From positions 1,366,001-1,430,000 of the forward strand of contig SMMW01000518.1 in NCBI GenBank assembly GCA_004794655.1: a stretch of 64,000 nucleotides of DNA, given 5' to 3'. Both the position numbers and the translations under genes were made by a program. Below are positions 35,906 to 46,269 of the stretch, one piece after another; the stretch's first letter is position 1, and each line of letters begins with the position of its first letter. The DNA is from Marisa cornuarietis. Taxonomy: Eukaryota; Mollusca; Gastropoda; Architaenioglossa; Ampullariidae. The notes below the pieces were generated by a model, which saw only the letters and a program-made list of their open reading frames with translations, was not told where the DNA came from and made no database searches.

Positions 35906-38837
35906 CGCCAGTTTCCGCATCGCAAAGATACGCTCAATGATGATGATGATGATGATGTCGTTTTATAATGCGCCAGTTTCCGCATCGTAAAGATACGCTC
36001 AATGCGCAGTGATCCCAATACCCACCAGACCGCAAGTCAAATGATCAAGTTCAAACAACAACAACAACAAAACAAACAAAAAAACCCTAGTCCATTTGAA
36101 ACAAGTGGGTCTTCAGTTTTTTTCTTGAAAGTTGCAAGACTCTCAGACTCCTTGGTCGAGAGGGAAAGCGAGTTCCACAGAAGCGGGGCTACATTTGAGA
36201 AGGATCTAAAACCCATTGTCTTTTTGTTTGTGTTCCCTGTCTGAACATTTGGTCATCTTAGTCTGGATTGGTTGATGTTGATGACGGTGAATAAGTTCTT
36301 GTAGATATGCAGGCGCAAGGTCGTGAAAGCAGGCATATGTCAGGGTTAACAATTTGTGGTCGATCCTTTTCTCCACAGGAAGCCAGTGGAGGTCACACAA
36401 TATGGGAGTGATATGGCCAGTCTTCTTCTTTCGTGCAACTGTCCTAGCAGCCGTATTTTGCACTCGCTGAAGCCTCGACAACTCACTCTTTGAAATTCCC
36501 CAGAGTTTTGGGTGGATCAGCCTCGAAACCATAGTTTACAGTTGATCGTCTTTTGATTAGAAGCAAACCTTCGACTACCTGAACCAGCAACCAGAAATGA
36601 TTGATAAACTGAAACAAAGCATCTTCGAACTTTGACTCCTTACATCAACATTATGATGTAAAGTTTATGTACCTTGTAGATTAGGAGAAAGTAACAGATA
36701 TTGCATATAACATCCGTTTTAAATTGACACCCCCCCCCCACCAAAAAAAAATCGTACTCGAATAAAATTGTTCCTTTGACTTCCCGTGCCGGGAATCGAA
36801 CCCGGGCCGCCTGGGTGAAAACCAGAAATCCTAGCCACTAGACCACACGTGATCACTGGCGAGATATATCAAGTTGTTGTTGTTGCTGTTACTGTTGACT
36901 TTGAAAGGGAAAGTGCTTCCACATCTCGGTGATTTCGCACTGTGGGTAATGGGGTCTTTGGGAAATGTGGGTGTTCAGGAGGTGGGTGAGGGTATGGATG
37001 AATTGGGGAGGTGTGGGGAAAAGGTTATACTATCAAGTTATTGTTTAATTTCTGTTTTTGGTTTTTTTGTGTTTAGATTTGTTTTTGCACTCATCACTGT
37101 AAATTATTAAATGAATGACTAAACTAATGTTCTTTAACACTGATATAAAGGGTAAAGCACAAATGTTGGATTGCGCTTATCAGTCTGTTTGGCAGAACCA
37201 GGGTGTGGAGAGAGTGAAGGTGTTTTATGCCGTCAAGGAAAAACTTGTAGATTGTATAAGATAGCAAAACTGCAATGAACAGGTACATGAACAATATATA
37301 GTGGGTGTTTGAGTATGTATATATAGAGGTAAATGTAGTCATCGTAAGGGGAGGTATGAAATAGTCTTTATGGATTGTAAATATGATAGATATATCCTAG
37401 TATATATCATGATCGTTGCTTTTGTTTTTTAAAAAAAAAACGAAATAACATGCACAAAATTCTGTATTCTTTTTGTTTATGTTGCCCCAAAACTACATTG
37501 AGGCAAACTCGAAACAAGCGGACTTTCCTCTGGTTCTGTTTGCTAACTATTTTGATCCCGTGTGTCTTTTTCAGATGAATCAGCTGCCGGAAATACCCTT
37601 TCGCCTGAGCATCCTCAGAGGAGGTGAAGGAAACGGCAACGATGAGAAACAGAAAGCTGATGGGGTCATAGGTCAGCTGCTGCCTCTGCCGCAGCGAGCG
37701 GCTTCTGGGGACCAAAGCTACCCCACCTCCTCCAGTCCCTCCCTCTTGTCCGGTGATAGCGTGGTAGTCGAAAACGAGGCTGAGATGCGACTCGAATCTG
37801 GTGGGTGCTTCCCTTCTTTGCAGAGGGGGGCCGACACACGCAAGATCGTCGAAAGTTGTCAAACAATAGGAGACTCGGCCAATGTTCTGACTGGAGAAGG
37901 AGCAAGCGTCAGCCAGGAACGGGAAGAAGGACTTGCACATGCGCAGCGGAGGAACCTGGCTGCGGATCGTTGCGCGGAGGAGAGACCTCCGATGGCGCAG
38001 AAGGAAGTTTCCGAGCTGGAACGCTTGCCTAAGTTACAGACGAACCACACCAACCGGTCCCTGAACTGTTCCTTAACGACGGGCCTCACCCGCAAGCTCT
38101 CTTTGGACAAGGAAACGACAAGACTAAAGCCAAGTTTGTTGTTTGAAGGCAGTGGGCCTACAAGCAAGCACCACGTCATGGAAACACAAACGAGGCTTCT
38201 GGGCGACCTGATACAAGTTGACAAAATGGCGGGAGTGTGTGAAGCAAAGCAGACGTCACAGGTAGCTGCCGGCTACCCCAAAGCTCCCAGAATCCCCCGG
38301 ATGGGTGTCGAGAGGAGCGCTCCTGTTTCGCCGCGCAGTGTTCTTGCGTGCAAGGAAGAGGGCAGGAAGTGGATCGATTTGGTGAACATCCAGCTGGTGG
38401 ACTACGATGAGTACGACCGCTACGCGAGCCGACGGCGTCCAAGTGTCTCACGTACCAACAGGTGCAGAGAGAAGCTTTACTTCCCATCGATTTGTGTAGT
38501 TGGCGCAGACCGTAGCTTTCTGCAATCTTATGGAGAAGGTCAAGAACTGGGTGAAGGAGTAGGTCAAGAACTGGGGGAAAGAGTAGCTCAAGAATTGGGC
38601 AAAGGAGTAGGTCAGGAATGGGACGAGGAAGTAGGTCAGAAAATGGACAAGGGAACAGGTCAGGAATTGAGCGAGGGAGCAGGTCAAGAACTGGGCGAGG
38701 GAGTAGGTCAGGAATTGGATGTAAAAGTAGGTCAGGAGCTGGACGAGGGAGAAAGCTCTCGAGAAATGGTTCAGACTAGTCTCGGGAAGTATTCAAGCAA
38801 GTCTCGAGCCGAAGACTGTTGTAAAGGTTTGACATGA
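34790..38837 (+). CDS. Unrecognised two-exon gene with nine tandem octapeptide repeats
   Basis: The model joins exon 34790-35050 to exon 37575-38837, both phase 0, giving 507 residues. The start ATG has a strong context (CGCCATGG); the donor is CAG|GTACGT and the acceptor is TGTCTTTTTCAG. A polyadenylation signal (AATAAA, 38931-38936) follows the stop by 94 bp. Exon 2 itself begins with ATG, so translation from 37575 is an alternative, and 34790 might not be in the first exon because an AG lies at 34763-34764. Residues run through a polar, mostly disordered-looking N-terminal two thirds, then RKWIDLVNIQLVDYDEYDRY, then nine 8-residue units of the GQELGEGV type (DNA 38538-38753). No signal peptide or membrane segment is seen. 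I recognise no family and propose no function. The intron carries antisense LINE and tRNA sequence. Confidence 0.6.
35626..35705 (+). mobile_element. SINE family A, 3' fragment
   Basis: It matches the family's 3' half: GGCATGTGGCGTCTATTTAC, GGGCTGGCTGC and TTAGTTGCTGGCTCGGC, then ATAAAACACC. The head is missing. It lies in the intron of the octapeptide-repeat gene. Confidence 0.7.
35830..36004 (+). repeat. (GAT)25 microsatellite with duplicated unique flank
   Basis: Twenty-five GAT units (35830-35904) are followed by a 37-bp flank (35903-35939), a short second GAT run (about 35938-35957) and the same flank again (35968-36004) with one mismatch, 65 bp offset. This indicates a local tandem duplication involving the microsatellite edge. 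Confidence 0.9.
36080..36535 (-). mobile_element. CR1/L2-like LINE relic (reverse transcriptase C-terminus), antisense in intron
   Basis: The minus strand encodes KSELSRLQRVQNTAARTVAR, then HITPILCDLHWLPVEKRIDH and KLLTLTYACFHDLAPAYLQE. This is a near-consensus end of a CR1/L2-type reverse transcriptase. It continues after a frame change to ATFKKKLKTHLF near 36110. It is 5'-truncated around 36540. Confidence 0.85.
36781..36852 (-). tRNA. tRNA-Glu (UUC)
   Basis: The 72-nt minus-strand sequence folds as a cloverleaf. It has D-arm start TGGTCTAGTGGCTAGGA, anticodon loop TTTTCAC (anticodon TTC) on a TCTGG/CCAGG stem, and T-arm CCGGGTTCGATTCCCGG. A and B boxes are intact and there is no intron. 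The 7-bp acceptor stem TCACGTG/CACGGGA has one A:G mismatch at the third pair, unlike the usual TCCCACA-type stem. A TTTT run about 20 nt downstream on the minus strand could terminate transcription. It lies antisense in the intron of the octapeptide-repeat gene. The mismatch leaves open a decaying copy. Confidence 0.8.
38538..38753 (+). repeat. 24-bp coding minisatellite (9 units)
   Basis: Nine in-frame 24-bp units encode GQELGEGV-type octapeptides. Units 1, 2, 6 and 7 are closest to consensus; units 4, 5 and 8 are most diverged. Every unit keeps length 24, consistent with selection for an open frame. Confidence 0.9.
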
Positions 38838-38930
38838 TTTCAGCTTCCAGAAGAAACAAATCTCTTCCTGATGACTCCTAGATTACCATTCTCGTCAGAT
38901 TTTGTGTCTTAAAAATCACCGAAAAAAGTA

Positions 38931-38936
38931 AATAAA
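38931..38936 (+). promoter_or_regulatory. Polyadenylation signal of the octapeptide-repeat gene
   Basis: AATAAA 94 bp after the stop codon at 38835-38837. It supports the reading of exon 2 as a terminal exon. Confidence 0.55.
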
Positions 38937-39409
38937 ATCACATAACTGATAGTAGAAAACTGGGACCTTGATGAGTTAAAACAGACGCTACGGACTGGAC
39001 TAAATTTTATGTTGGATTGATCCTTCACAGAAGGGAGAGAAGATTTCCAGAAGCATTGATTGTCAACCTGCCATCAGGGATAATGACTTTCTTTATGGTG
39101 GTAGCACATTTGTGATGTATTTATTTTTTTGGCATGACAAAATGGTGCAGCTATGTATAAGTATACGTAAGAGAAAAACCTACCTCAGTAACTAAAGTAA
39201 GTTCGTTCAAGCTTGTACTTTGTGCATGTTTGACAGCTGCGATGAATCTGTATAAGAGCGGAGAAAAAAGGCTTGTCGACTGAGACACAAGGTCAATCAT
39301 AAATTTGTATTGGGAGTGCGACGGCTGGCACAGCTGGATAGATGGCTTCCCATCTAACAATGTCATAATACATAACGATACATAACGAAGTCCTTTTTAT
39401 ATTGTCTTA

Positions 39410-39720
39410 GCAGACTGATAGTTAGGACTTTGACGTCGGACTTGCAAAAGAAATAAACAGGCCATGGAGACGATCTGCAGCAAAAAGTTCCTTCGTATCT
39501 CAAAGAGACTCCAGAGAGAATAGGTCAAACAGCTGCAACCTACAAAAACTTGTCCACGTTGAAAAGACGCTAGCTGGAGGGGTGTGGTTACATTCTAGGA
39601 CCTTCAGCGACGATCAGACAGGGATCAGTGAGGACAGGGAATCAAAGAAGAAATGGGTAGACAGTTAGCCTACCATTCAGAGAAAGACGTCAAGGACTCG
39701 TTGTACTTCTGCGAAATAAC
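39410..39720 (+). mobile_element. Possible LINE reverse transcriptase tail (strongly decayed)
   Basis: Short conceptual peptides such as TLTSDLQKRNKQAMETICSK and KKFLRISKRLQRE resemble the ERRIQAFEMKCFR.LLRIS segment of LINE polyproteins. Stops and frame changes are frequent. The match is by eye and weak. Confidence 0.4.
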
Positions 39721-39889
39721 CCCTACATCCAGTCAAAACTAAGGGAGGAAGATGCTGATGGACGGATGAGGGAGGAGACGGAAGTCCTGGTGAAGAAGTC
39801 AGCTAGAGCTGACAACTTATTTCAATGAATTAGCTTTTAGTCATTCTTGCAACATGACAAGATGATTATTGATAGGTAACTGCATTCTT

Positions 39890-39975
39890 CAACTGTAGCT
39901 TTAGTGTAAGGCTGGATAGTGCTGTCTGCTTTGAAGGTCGCCAGTTCTGTCCCCGGTCGGGTATGTGACTGAAAA
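39890..39975 (+). mobile_element. Possible tRNA-derived SINE fragment
   Basis: A-box-like GTAAGGCTGGATAGTGCTG and B-box-like CGCCAGTTCTGTCCCCGG occur in tRNA-like order and are followed by an A-rich run. No second copy in the window supports it. Confidence 0.35.
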
Positions 39976-41574
39976 AAACAGAAAAAATCTCTTAACCCGT
40001 CCGACACAAACAACTACCTAAGAAGAGCGTTGGGTTCATTCCTCTACAGTACAGGTGGTGTCTAAAAGCTATATTCTTCGTATGGAATCCTGCACTTTCA
40101 TCCACACAATTAAATGAAAAGGAAATCTTTGGGCATACAAACATGTCACCAGCAATAATGAGCAACTGTTATATTTACGACACGCACTGACTTGAAACGT
40201 TGATACGCTATCATGAGAAATTGAGCGTAAAGGGTTAGAAAAACGCTCGAATTATTATTTTGAAGTATTTTTCACAATATCAAATATGATTCAAATTACA
40301 TGAAGACATAAAAACAGATGTATATAACAAAATCTGACATCTAGAGAATCTGTGTCTGGTGTGTGTGTGGATGAGAGACAGTTCTACTCCATGTAGGCTC
40401 ATGTTTAAATCCTGGGTGAATCTCCTAAGTCTTACTCTTTCCCTTTTAAAAGTCCATTAAATTTGTAAGGAAAATAAGCGATTTATACACTTGATTAGTC
40501 AGTCCACTCATGCTGACATTTAGTGGTGTATGGGAGGCTATCGCAATCTTTCACGACGTCACTGAGTTTTTCCCCTTAGTTTGAGCGCTGCTAGGTCACC
40601 CGACAGAAAACTCGAGTGAAGCTTAACCTGGGACTGGGTGTCCAGGGGGGAAAAAAATCAACAAGGGTGCCAGAGAAAAATTGGAAAATATTTATTTAGG
40701 GGTGCCAGCAGTCGACGCTGTATTCAGCCAATGTGTATCACCAAAGCTGGGCATAGCTTCAAATTTACTAACGTGACTTTACAAGGCTTGCGGCGAATTT
40801 TAATAAAGTGCAAAAAAAAAAAATCAATATCATCTGCTTCATTAAAGGTACACAACTCCACTCTGTTCTATCTGCTTAGCTCCCCTCCCTCCTGTTCAGT
40901 GAGTGTGTGATCGCGCGGAGATCATACGTAGATGAACTGTTGCCCACACAGAAGTACTCATTAAGTGGGATATCAAAGTCTTTATCAATAAATTCATCGT
41001 GAACACGGGCCTCCTGAAACCGCTCGAGATATGACCCACATCTTTTGGAGGTGGGCGATAAGTAGGGTTGCACGAGTGCGACCTCAACATCAAATCGAAA
41101 TCTCGTCTTGAAGGGAGTTAAACTGCTGCGCCGTGGAACGATAACTCAAGCGTACCGTGGCTGTAATACGCAGGTGGGATTCCTTGTGATTCAAAGAAGA
41201 CGGAAGAGATAGAATTAGTTGTGTGTTTTGTATGTGTGTGTGTGTGTGTGCTGCTCCTTTCAAATAGCGACCTCGTTTAGTCTTCGATGACGCGGTGGCT
41301 GCGGACAGCAGTGAATTTTTTTTAAAGGGTGGGGGAGTTATTTGCTATAGTCACAGACTTCTGTGATTCCATTCAGCACTGTTATAGCCGCTGCTCTTTA
41401 TGTCACACCCACTATTTTTTACAGAGCAGACGGACGTGTTTGCTATGCCATGATGTACCGGTTGTTCACTTCCATGTTTCCCTACACTCCCCTGCCTATC
41501 ATCATGTTTCAGTTTTGGTGAAGTTTTATTTATTAAGTTGATGGTTTGGTTTAGTTGGAAAGGGCATGCACCTT

Positions 41575-41729
41575 GAGGCTATATTGCACTTTTGGAGGAT
41601 GGAGAGGGGAGGAAACTGAAAATATCCGGAGAAAACATACGACTGTTGTTACAAACAGTGATGAGATCTGAACCCAGACCTTTTCACTGAGTGAAAGCGA
41701 GTGTCTTCACCACTACACTACAGGGACCC
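41575..41729 (-). mobile_element. tRNA-derived SINE (family C)
   Basis: On the minus strand: GGGTCCCTGTAGTGTAGTGG with GTGAAGACACTCGC (A-box region), then GGTCTGGGTTCAGATCTC (B box), then a body containing CGTATGTTTTCTCCGGATAT and a T-rich end. Box order and spacing fit a polymerase III SINE of a different family from A and B. Confidence 0.6.
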
Positions 41730-41837
41730 TTCATTCCTTTGGAAGGAAGTGGGTGGTTGTTTGTTCTGCGGTCTTTGAAGTAAAAGAGCTGTTTTTGTCC
41801 ACTCACTCACTCAGGGCTGTTCATATCTTGTCCCTGT

Positions 41838-41868
<31 letters not shown>

Positions 41869-44313
41869 CGCGCGTGCGAGCTCACTTGTGCACACACAGA
41901 CAGTCAGATGCGCACACACACATCGAAGAACACATGCACACTATACTTCGCCTTCAGAGAGACAGTAGCAGCAGCATGCGATACAAAGACAGAAAACGAA
42001 AGTAAGGCCTTTGTATTGTTGCCATCGTGACGGTAACGGCAGCAGCAGGGACGAGGGAAAAAGTCAAAAGTGTTGATTGCAAATAGATGTCACCTGAAGA
42101 CGACCCCAGATGCAGAAATCCTGGAAAACGATCGAGCTTATCATCACTGCGACCTCCGCTGGTGTTGCTGCGTGTTTGCGATAATGATGACGATGACACT
42201 TAACGACATCCAATATTTATCTTCTCCATCGATCGCTGGCGTGAGCGAACGTCTATATTACGTAAGCGTGTACGTCACGCGAGGTTAAAGGTAAACGGGA
42301 GGAGTCAGTTTAAAAAGTAATAGTTTTCTGGACCTGATCGCAGGCAGCTCGTTGATTATGCCCCCCTCCCCACCCCTCGCGGCTCTCCATCAGGCGAGAT
42401 GCAGGTAGAGTGTAAACATGAATAATGTTATGGAGTTGGTCGTAAGCCGTGCAGCTGTGCAGATGTTTGTGATGTGCTTTCACCTTAAAAGTGGAGGACG
42501 TGCGCTTATTATTATAATTCAAAGAATAACACAAACACACACACATCGATGCATGCATACACGCATTCATACACGCGCTCAAACAATGTAATCAATGAGG
42601 ACAAAATGTGTTTTGACAAAGCAAATTTTTGTAAGTCTCTGTTGATGGGTATCACTGTTTCCTGCAGCTCGCATTAGTATTCTTGTAGTTGTTGTTCTTA
42701 TTGCTTAAAACGGCAGTAATGGACGCTGAAACAAGATTCAGTCCCTCTCTTTCATTTCTTCCCTTTTATTTGTCCCTATCTAGACACTCTGATATTAAGA
42801 GGATCTTAAAATTTACAATGGCAATAACAAGACAATGATAGCGACAATTCACGTCTACAAACATCAACATACACATAAAGAGATAAACAACACAGAGAAC
42901 ATAAACTAACTAAACGATTGTTCCGTTGTCAAGGTTACCACCAAAGGGTGAGTATGACTCATATGTGAATTAGGCCTATCAGTGACCTTATAGGTTTGAT
43001 GATGATGATGATGATGATGTGTGTGTGTGTGTGTGTTAGCGATGTTTATAGTTAGACTCCTTTGCGGAGAACTGAAGTGTGTTACATCACAAGAAATAGT
43101 ATTTTGCGCTGAGCTCAAGTCAGTCAGTTCAGAAAAGAAGGAGGAAGACAAGTAAAACGATTTATTTATATAATTTTCAAACTGTCTGCTCCTGCGTGTT
43201 TTAAATAAAGTCTCTGATTACCTAAGGAGAATAGGGAAGAGAGATCAAGTAGGTGTTTGGCAAGAAGTGAAGTTATCAGATACAATTTCTCTTGCAGGTC
43301 TGCCTATGCTTAAGGGTGTAGGGAAAGTGACTTACATAGAGTTTTTTATTGGATAAAAATCCTAGACTGAATCACAAGTGTCAAAACATAAGCTTGTCGC
43401 ATGATAAGTACATACTAATAAGAAGTAGAGTAAATTTTTTATGGCAAAAAGGTATAACATAGCAAATGGCAAATATCCGCCAGCAGGTCGCTACGATCTT
43501 CAGAGCTGTCATTTACTTTCCGCTCCCTCAACAGTTCTTTCATCGATTCCGTCATTTGAGCTTACATAAGTATGTTTTGGTCGGGTCGTTGAGTCTCTCA
43601 GGACCCGCTTTCATGTCGGGTACTTAAAACTCGTCTTGGAACATCCATAGGGTTTGTGTTATTTCCGATCAATACCTATAACTCTAGTAAACCCTCTGCT
43701 GCTTCGGGTACATAGCTAATCTTGAGGTAACTTTACCTCTACACCATACCTATGGACTCAGAAACCGACCGCATAGATCTCGTCCTCTTGGCTGCTGTTG
43801 ACGCGATGTTACTCTACTTTTTATGTAAGGGAAGGGGATGGGGTCCATGCTGATTGCGCGTTTTTAAGCCATTTTATTGGCTTGTTTTTGTATTCTATTA
43901 TTCTTCTTCTTTCATGTTTTGAGGTAAGAAGAAAAACAGACGTAATGTATCGAAATGCCAGGAGGCCAACAGAAAAATGTAGATCACTGAGTCACGATAC
44001 TTTTCGACACTTCACGCCTCCAGTTAGAATCGTGTGTCGCTTATTTGACTACTCAACTATTTCCAGAAAGGTCCGACAGGCTTCCGAGCTCGACGATGGC
44101 GATTGGTTCTCGGTGGATCTGGTGATGCTGACAAAGCTGTTGTCATAACTTTATGTCACTATGCCCTTTGAGTACTTGCTGTTGTTTTGCGGAACAGGAG
44201 TTCCCTGCACTCTTTACCTCGGATGTACAAAAATCTCCCGTGCAAGATTACTTCTAGCAAACTGTTGACAGGACGTAGGACTAACAATTTCGTATCTGCT
44301 TGGATCGGAAACC

Positions 44314-44315
<2 letters not shown>

Positions 44316-44385
<70 letters not shown>
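44316..44385 (+). repeat. (CAAT)n tetranucleotide microsatellite
   Basis: About 17 perfect AATC units, the reverse complement of the motif at 30148-30234. A TTTG run follows at about 44478-44500. Confidence 0.95.
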
Positions 44386-44386
<1 letters not shown>

Positions 44387-44689
44387 ACGTCTGAGATTTG
44401 TGACGTTTGTATTGGTCAAGTCACATGATCTGTGCTGTCCAATGATTGAGTTTGATTACGTCAGAGCTTTTTCGATTTGTTTGTTTGTTTGTTTGTTTGC
44501 TTGCTAGCTTGCTTGCTTTTGGTGGACAATACAAAGTGCTCTGCTCTTGTCAAAGATGAAGTGCATAGTAGCACACTGCAAGAAGTAAATTCATTGAGTG
44601 GTGCTATTTTTGAGGAATATTTTGGATCAGAATGTGACGAGACCGTTATGGCGTTATGGAACATATTGAGATTTTTCGGGTTTCGTCCT

Positions 44690-46260
44690 GACTGCTCGTT
44701 GATTAAGAGCAGTCACACGTGTGATTTGGGAGGTGCTGAGATGATCAGGGTCAACAGGGTACAGCTGGAGGAGGTGCAGTCCTTTTAGTATCTGGGGGCG
44801 ACCATTTCCAAGGACGGTAGCTGCGTGAATGAGAATGAGTTCTGTACGTACAGAATGCACTCTAACTACAGAATGCATTCTCTAGCTAGAAAGAGAAAAA
44901 CTCGGTAAAACCAAATTATTTCATTTATATTATACTTAGAAGTTGCTAGCCAGTTCATTTTATATATACAATTCCATTCTGTAGCAACAGAAAGCTTTCT
45001 GTACTTAGAGAAATCTCTCTATAGTTGAAGAAAGCTTTCTCTAGCTCCAGAGAAGTTTCTCTAGGTACAGAGAAGATTTCTCTAGCGACAGTGATGTCTG
45101 TATCGAACGAGGCTGGCTCATTTGCATATGAGACAAGAAGGTCAACGATCAACCAATCAGAGGCCTCGAAACATGGCCTCACGTTCTTGATGTGTATTTG
45201 TGGAGTTCGTCTGCTATGATGTCATAGAGCAATCGCAAAAAAACTTTTTTTTTTAATGTCAACCATCTCTGGATGAAAAAGATTTTTTTACGCAACAGAC
45301 GCCAACCAAGCTAATGAAGACTGCCACGTACACTGCAAGTCGCATAAACCTAACAAGCAGAAGCGTACTTTCTTTCATTTAACACCTGTAGACCCCTCTC
45401 GTCTCTAAGTACAGAAAGCTTTCTGTAGCTACAGAATGGAATTGTATATATAAAATGACTTGGCTAGCAACTTCTAGGTATAATATAAATGAAATAATTT
45501 GGTTTCACCGAGTTTTTCTCTCTCTAGCTAGAGAATGCATTCTGTAGTTACAGAACTCATTCTCTACTTATAGTATACATTCTGTAGTTACAGAACTCAT
45601 TCTCTACTTATAGTATACATTCTGTAGTTACAGAACTCATTCTGTAGTTACAGAATGCATTCTCTAGCTAGAGAGAGAAAGTAGAGAAAATTCCCCTCTT
45701 GGGGCCCCATAGCAGAAGTGCCAACTTCCGCACCAAATTGAGCCTCTATAAGTCTTTCGTTGTCCCCCATCAAGCTCTACGGCTTTATACATCCCTCGTT
45801 GTCCCCCTCATGCTGTACGGCTGCGAAACATGAACCTTGCTCACGAAATCGGAGCGACGGATCCAGGCATTCGAAATGAAGTGTTTCAGGACACTTCTTC
45901 GGATATCCCACAGGTAACAATTAAAGACGAACGACATCGTACGCAGCTTAGTCACTTGCTTGCTAAGTCCCCCAGTAGTCTCTGCTTGCTGCCTCCTAGT
46001 GACAGAAGCTGGTGTGCTACATGCCACCTTGCCGAAGACCGTCCTCCAAGGATAAGCTGAAGGCAGGCGACGCCGTGGCAAACACAAGAAAAGTGTGGGT
46101 GACTAACGTGAGAGAGTGGCCCGGATGTTCCCTGGGAGACCTCACGCGGGTGGATGACCGACTCCGCTGGCGTTAAGTTCTCCTCTGCTGTGTCGTGTCT
46201 CCCCTTTGAACTCTAGTTCCAATTAATGGATGGAGAGCAGGAGGAGGAGAAAAAGAAGAA
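44690..46260 (+). mobile_element. LINE reverse transcriptase relic interrupted by a foldback element
   Basis: Left part (about 44690-44833): IRVNRVQLEEVQSF, stop, YLGATISKDGSCVNE, a standard late-RT segment. Right part (about 45700-46215): RTKLSLYKSFVV, LYTSLVVPLMLYGCETWTLL, TKSERRIQAFEMKCFRTLLR, then REWPGCSLGDLTRVDDRLRW. Together they are consecutive pieces of one LINE protein, separated by the ~860-bp palindromic element at 44834-45688. A purine-rich tail follows near 46230-46260. Frames are broken in several places. Confidence 0.8.
44834..45688. mobile_element. Foldback/MITE-like element with palindrome-array inverted repeats
   Basis: Two arms of about 175 nt (44834-45010 and about 45404-45575) are near-perfect inverted copies. 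Both carry GAATGCATTCTCTAGCTAGA, AAACCAAATTATTTCATTTA and AGTTGCTAGCC in mirrored order. The outer ends and inner left side are arrays of 20-22-bp units that are each palindromic, such as TTCTGTAGTTACAGAA, CTCTAGCTAGAG and CTGTACGTACAG. The right arm has three extra copies at an exact 40-bp period (45541, 45581, 45621). The ~390-bp core has no open frame and contains ATTTGCAT and CCAATCAG. It splits the LINE at 44690-46260, so it inserted later. Confidence 0.75.
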
Positions 46261-46269
46261 GAGATTACA

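Larger units (their letters stand above)
38940..44680. other. Intergenic interval, no gene supported
   Basis: Apart from the LINE and SINE fragments listed, the sequence holds CA/GT microsatellites (about 41838-41865 and 43019-43036), a GAT run (about 42998-43018) and the ATCA repeat at 44316-44385. An open frame of 116 codons at 43798-44148 shows no domain. Confidence 0.5.

Noticed and set aside
35680..36018. Poly-Asp, poly-Met and poly-Ile frames
   Set aside because: They are translations of the (GAT)25 microsatellite, not genes.
43798..44148. Open frame of 116 codons before the ATCA repeat
   Set aside because: No recognisable domain, no clear splice partners and no regulatory signals. 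Left as unsupported.
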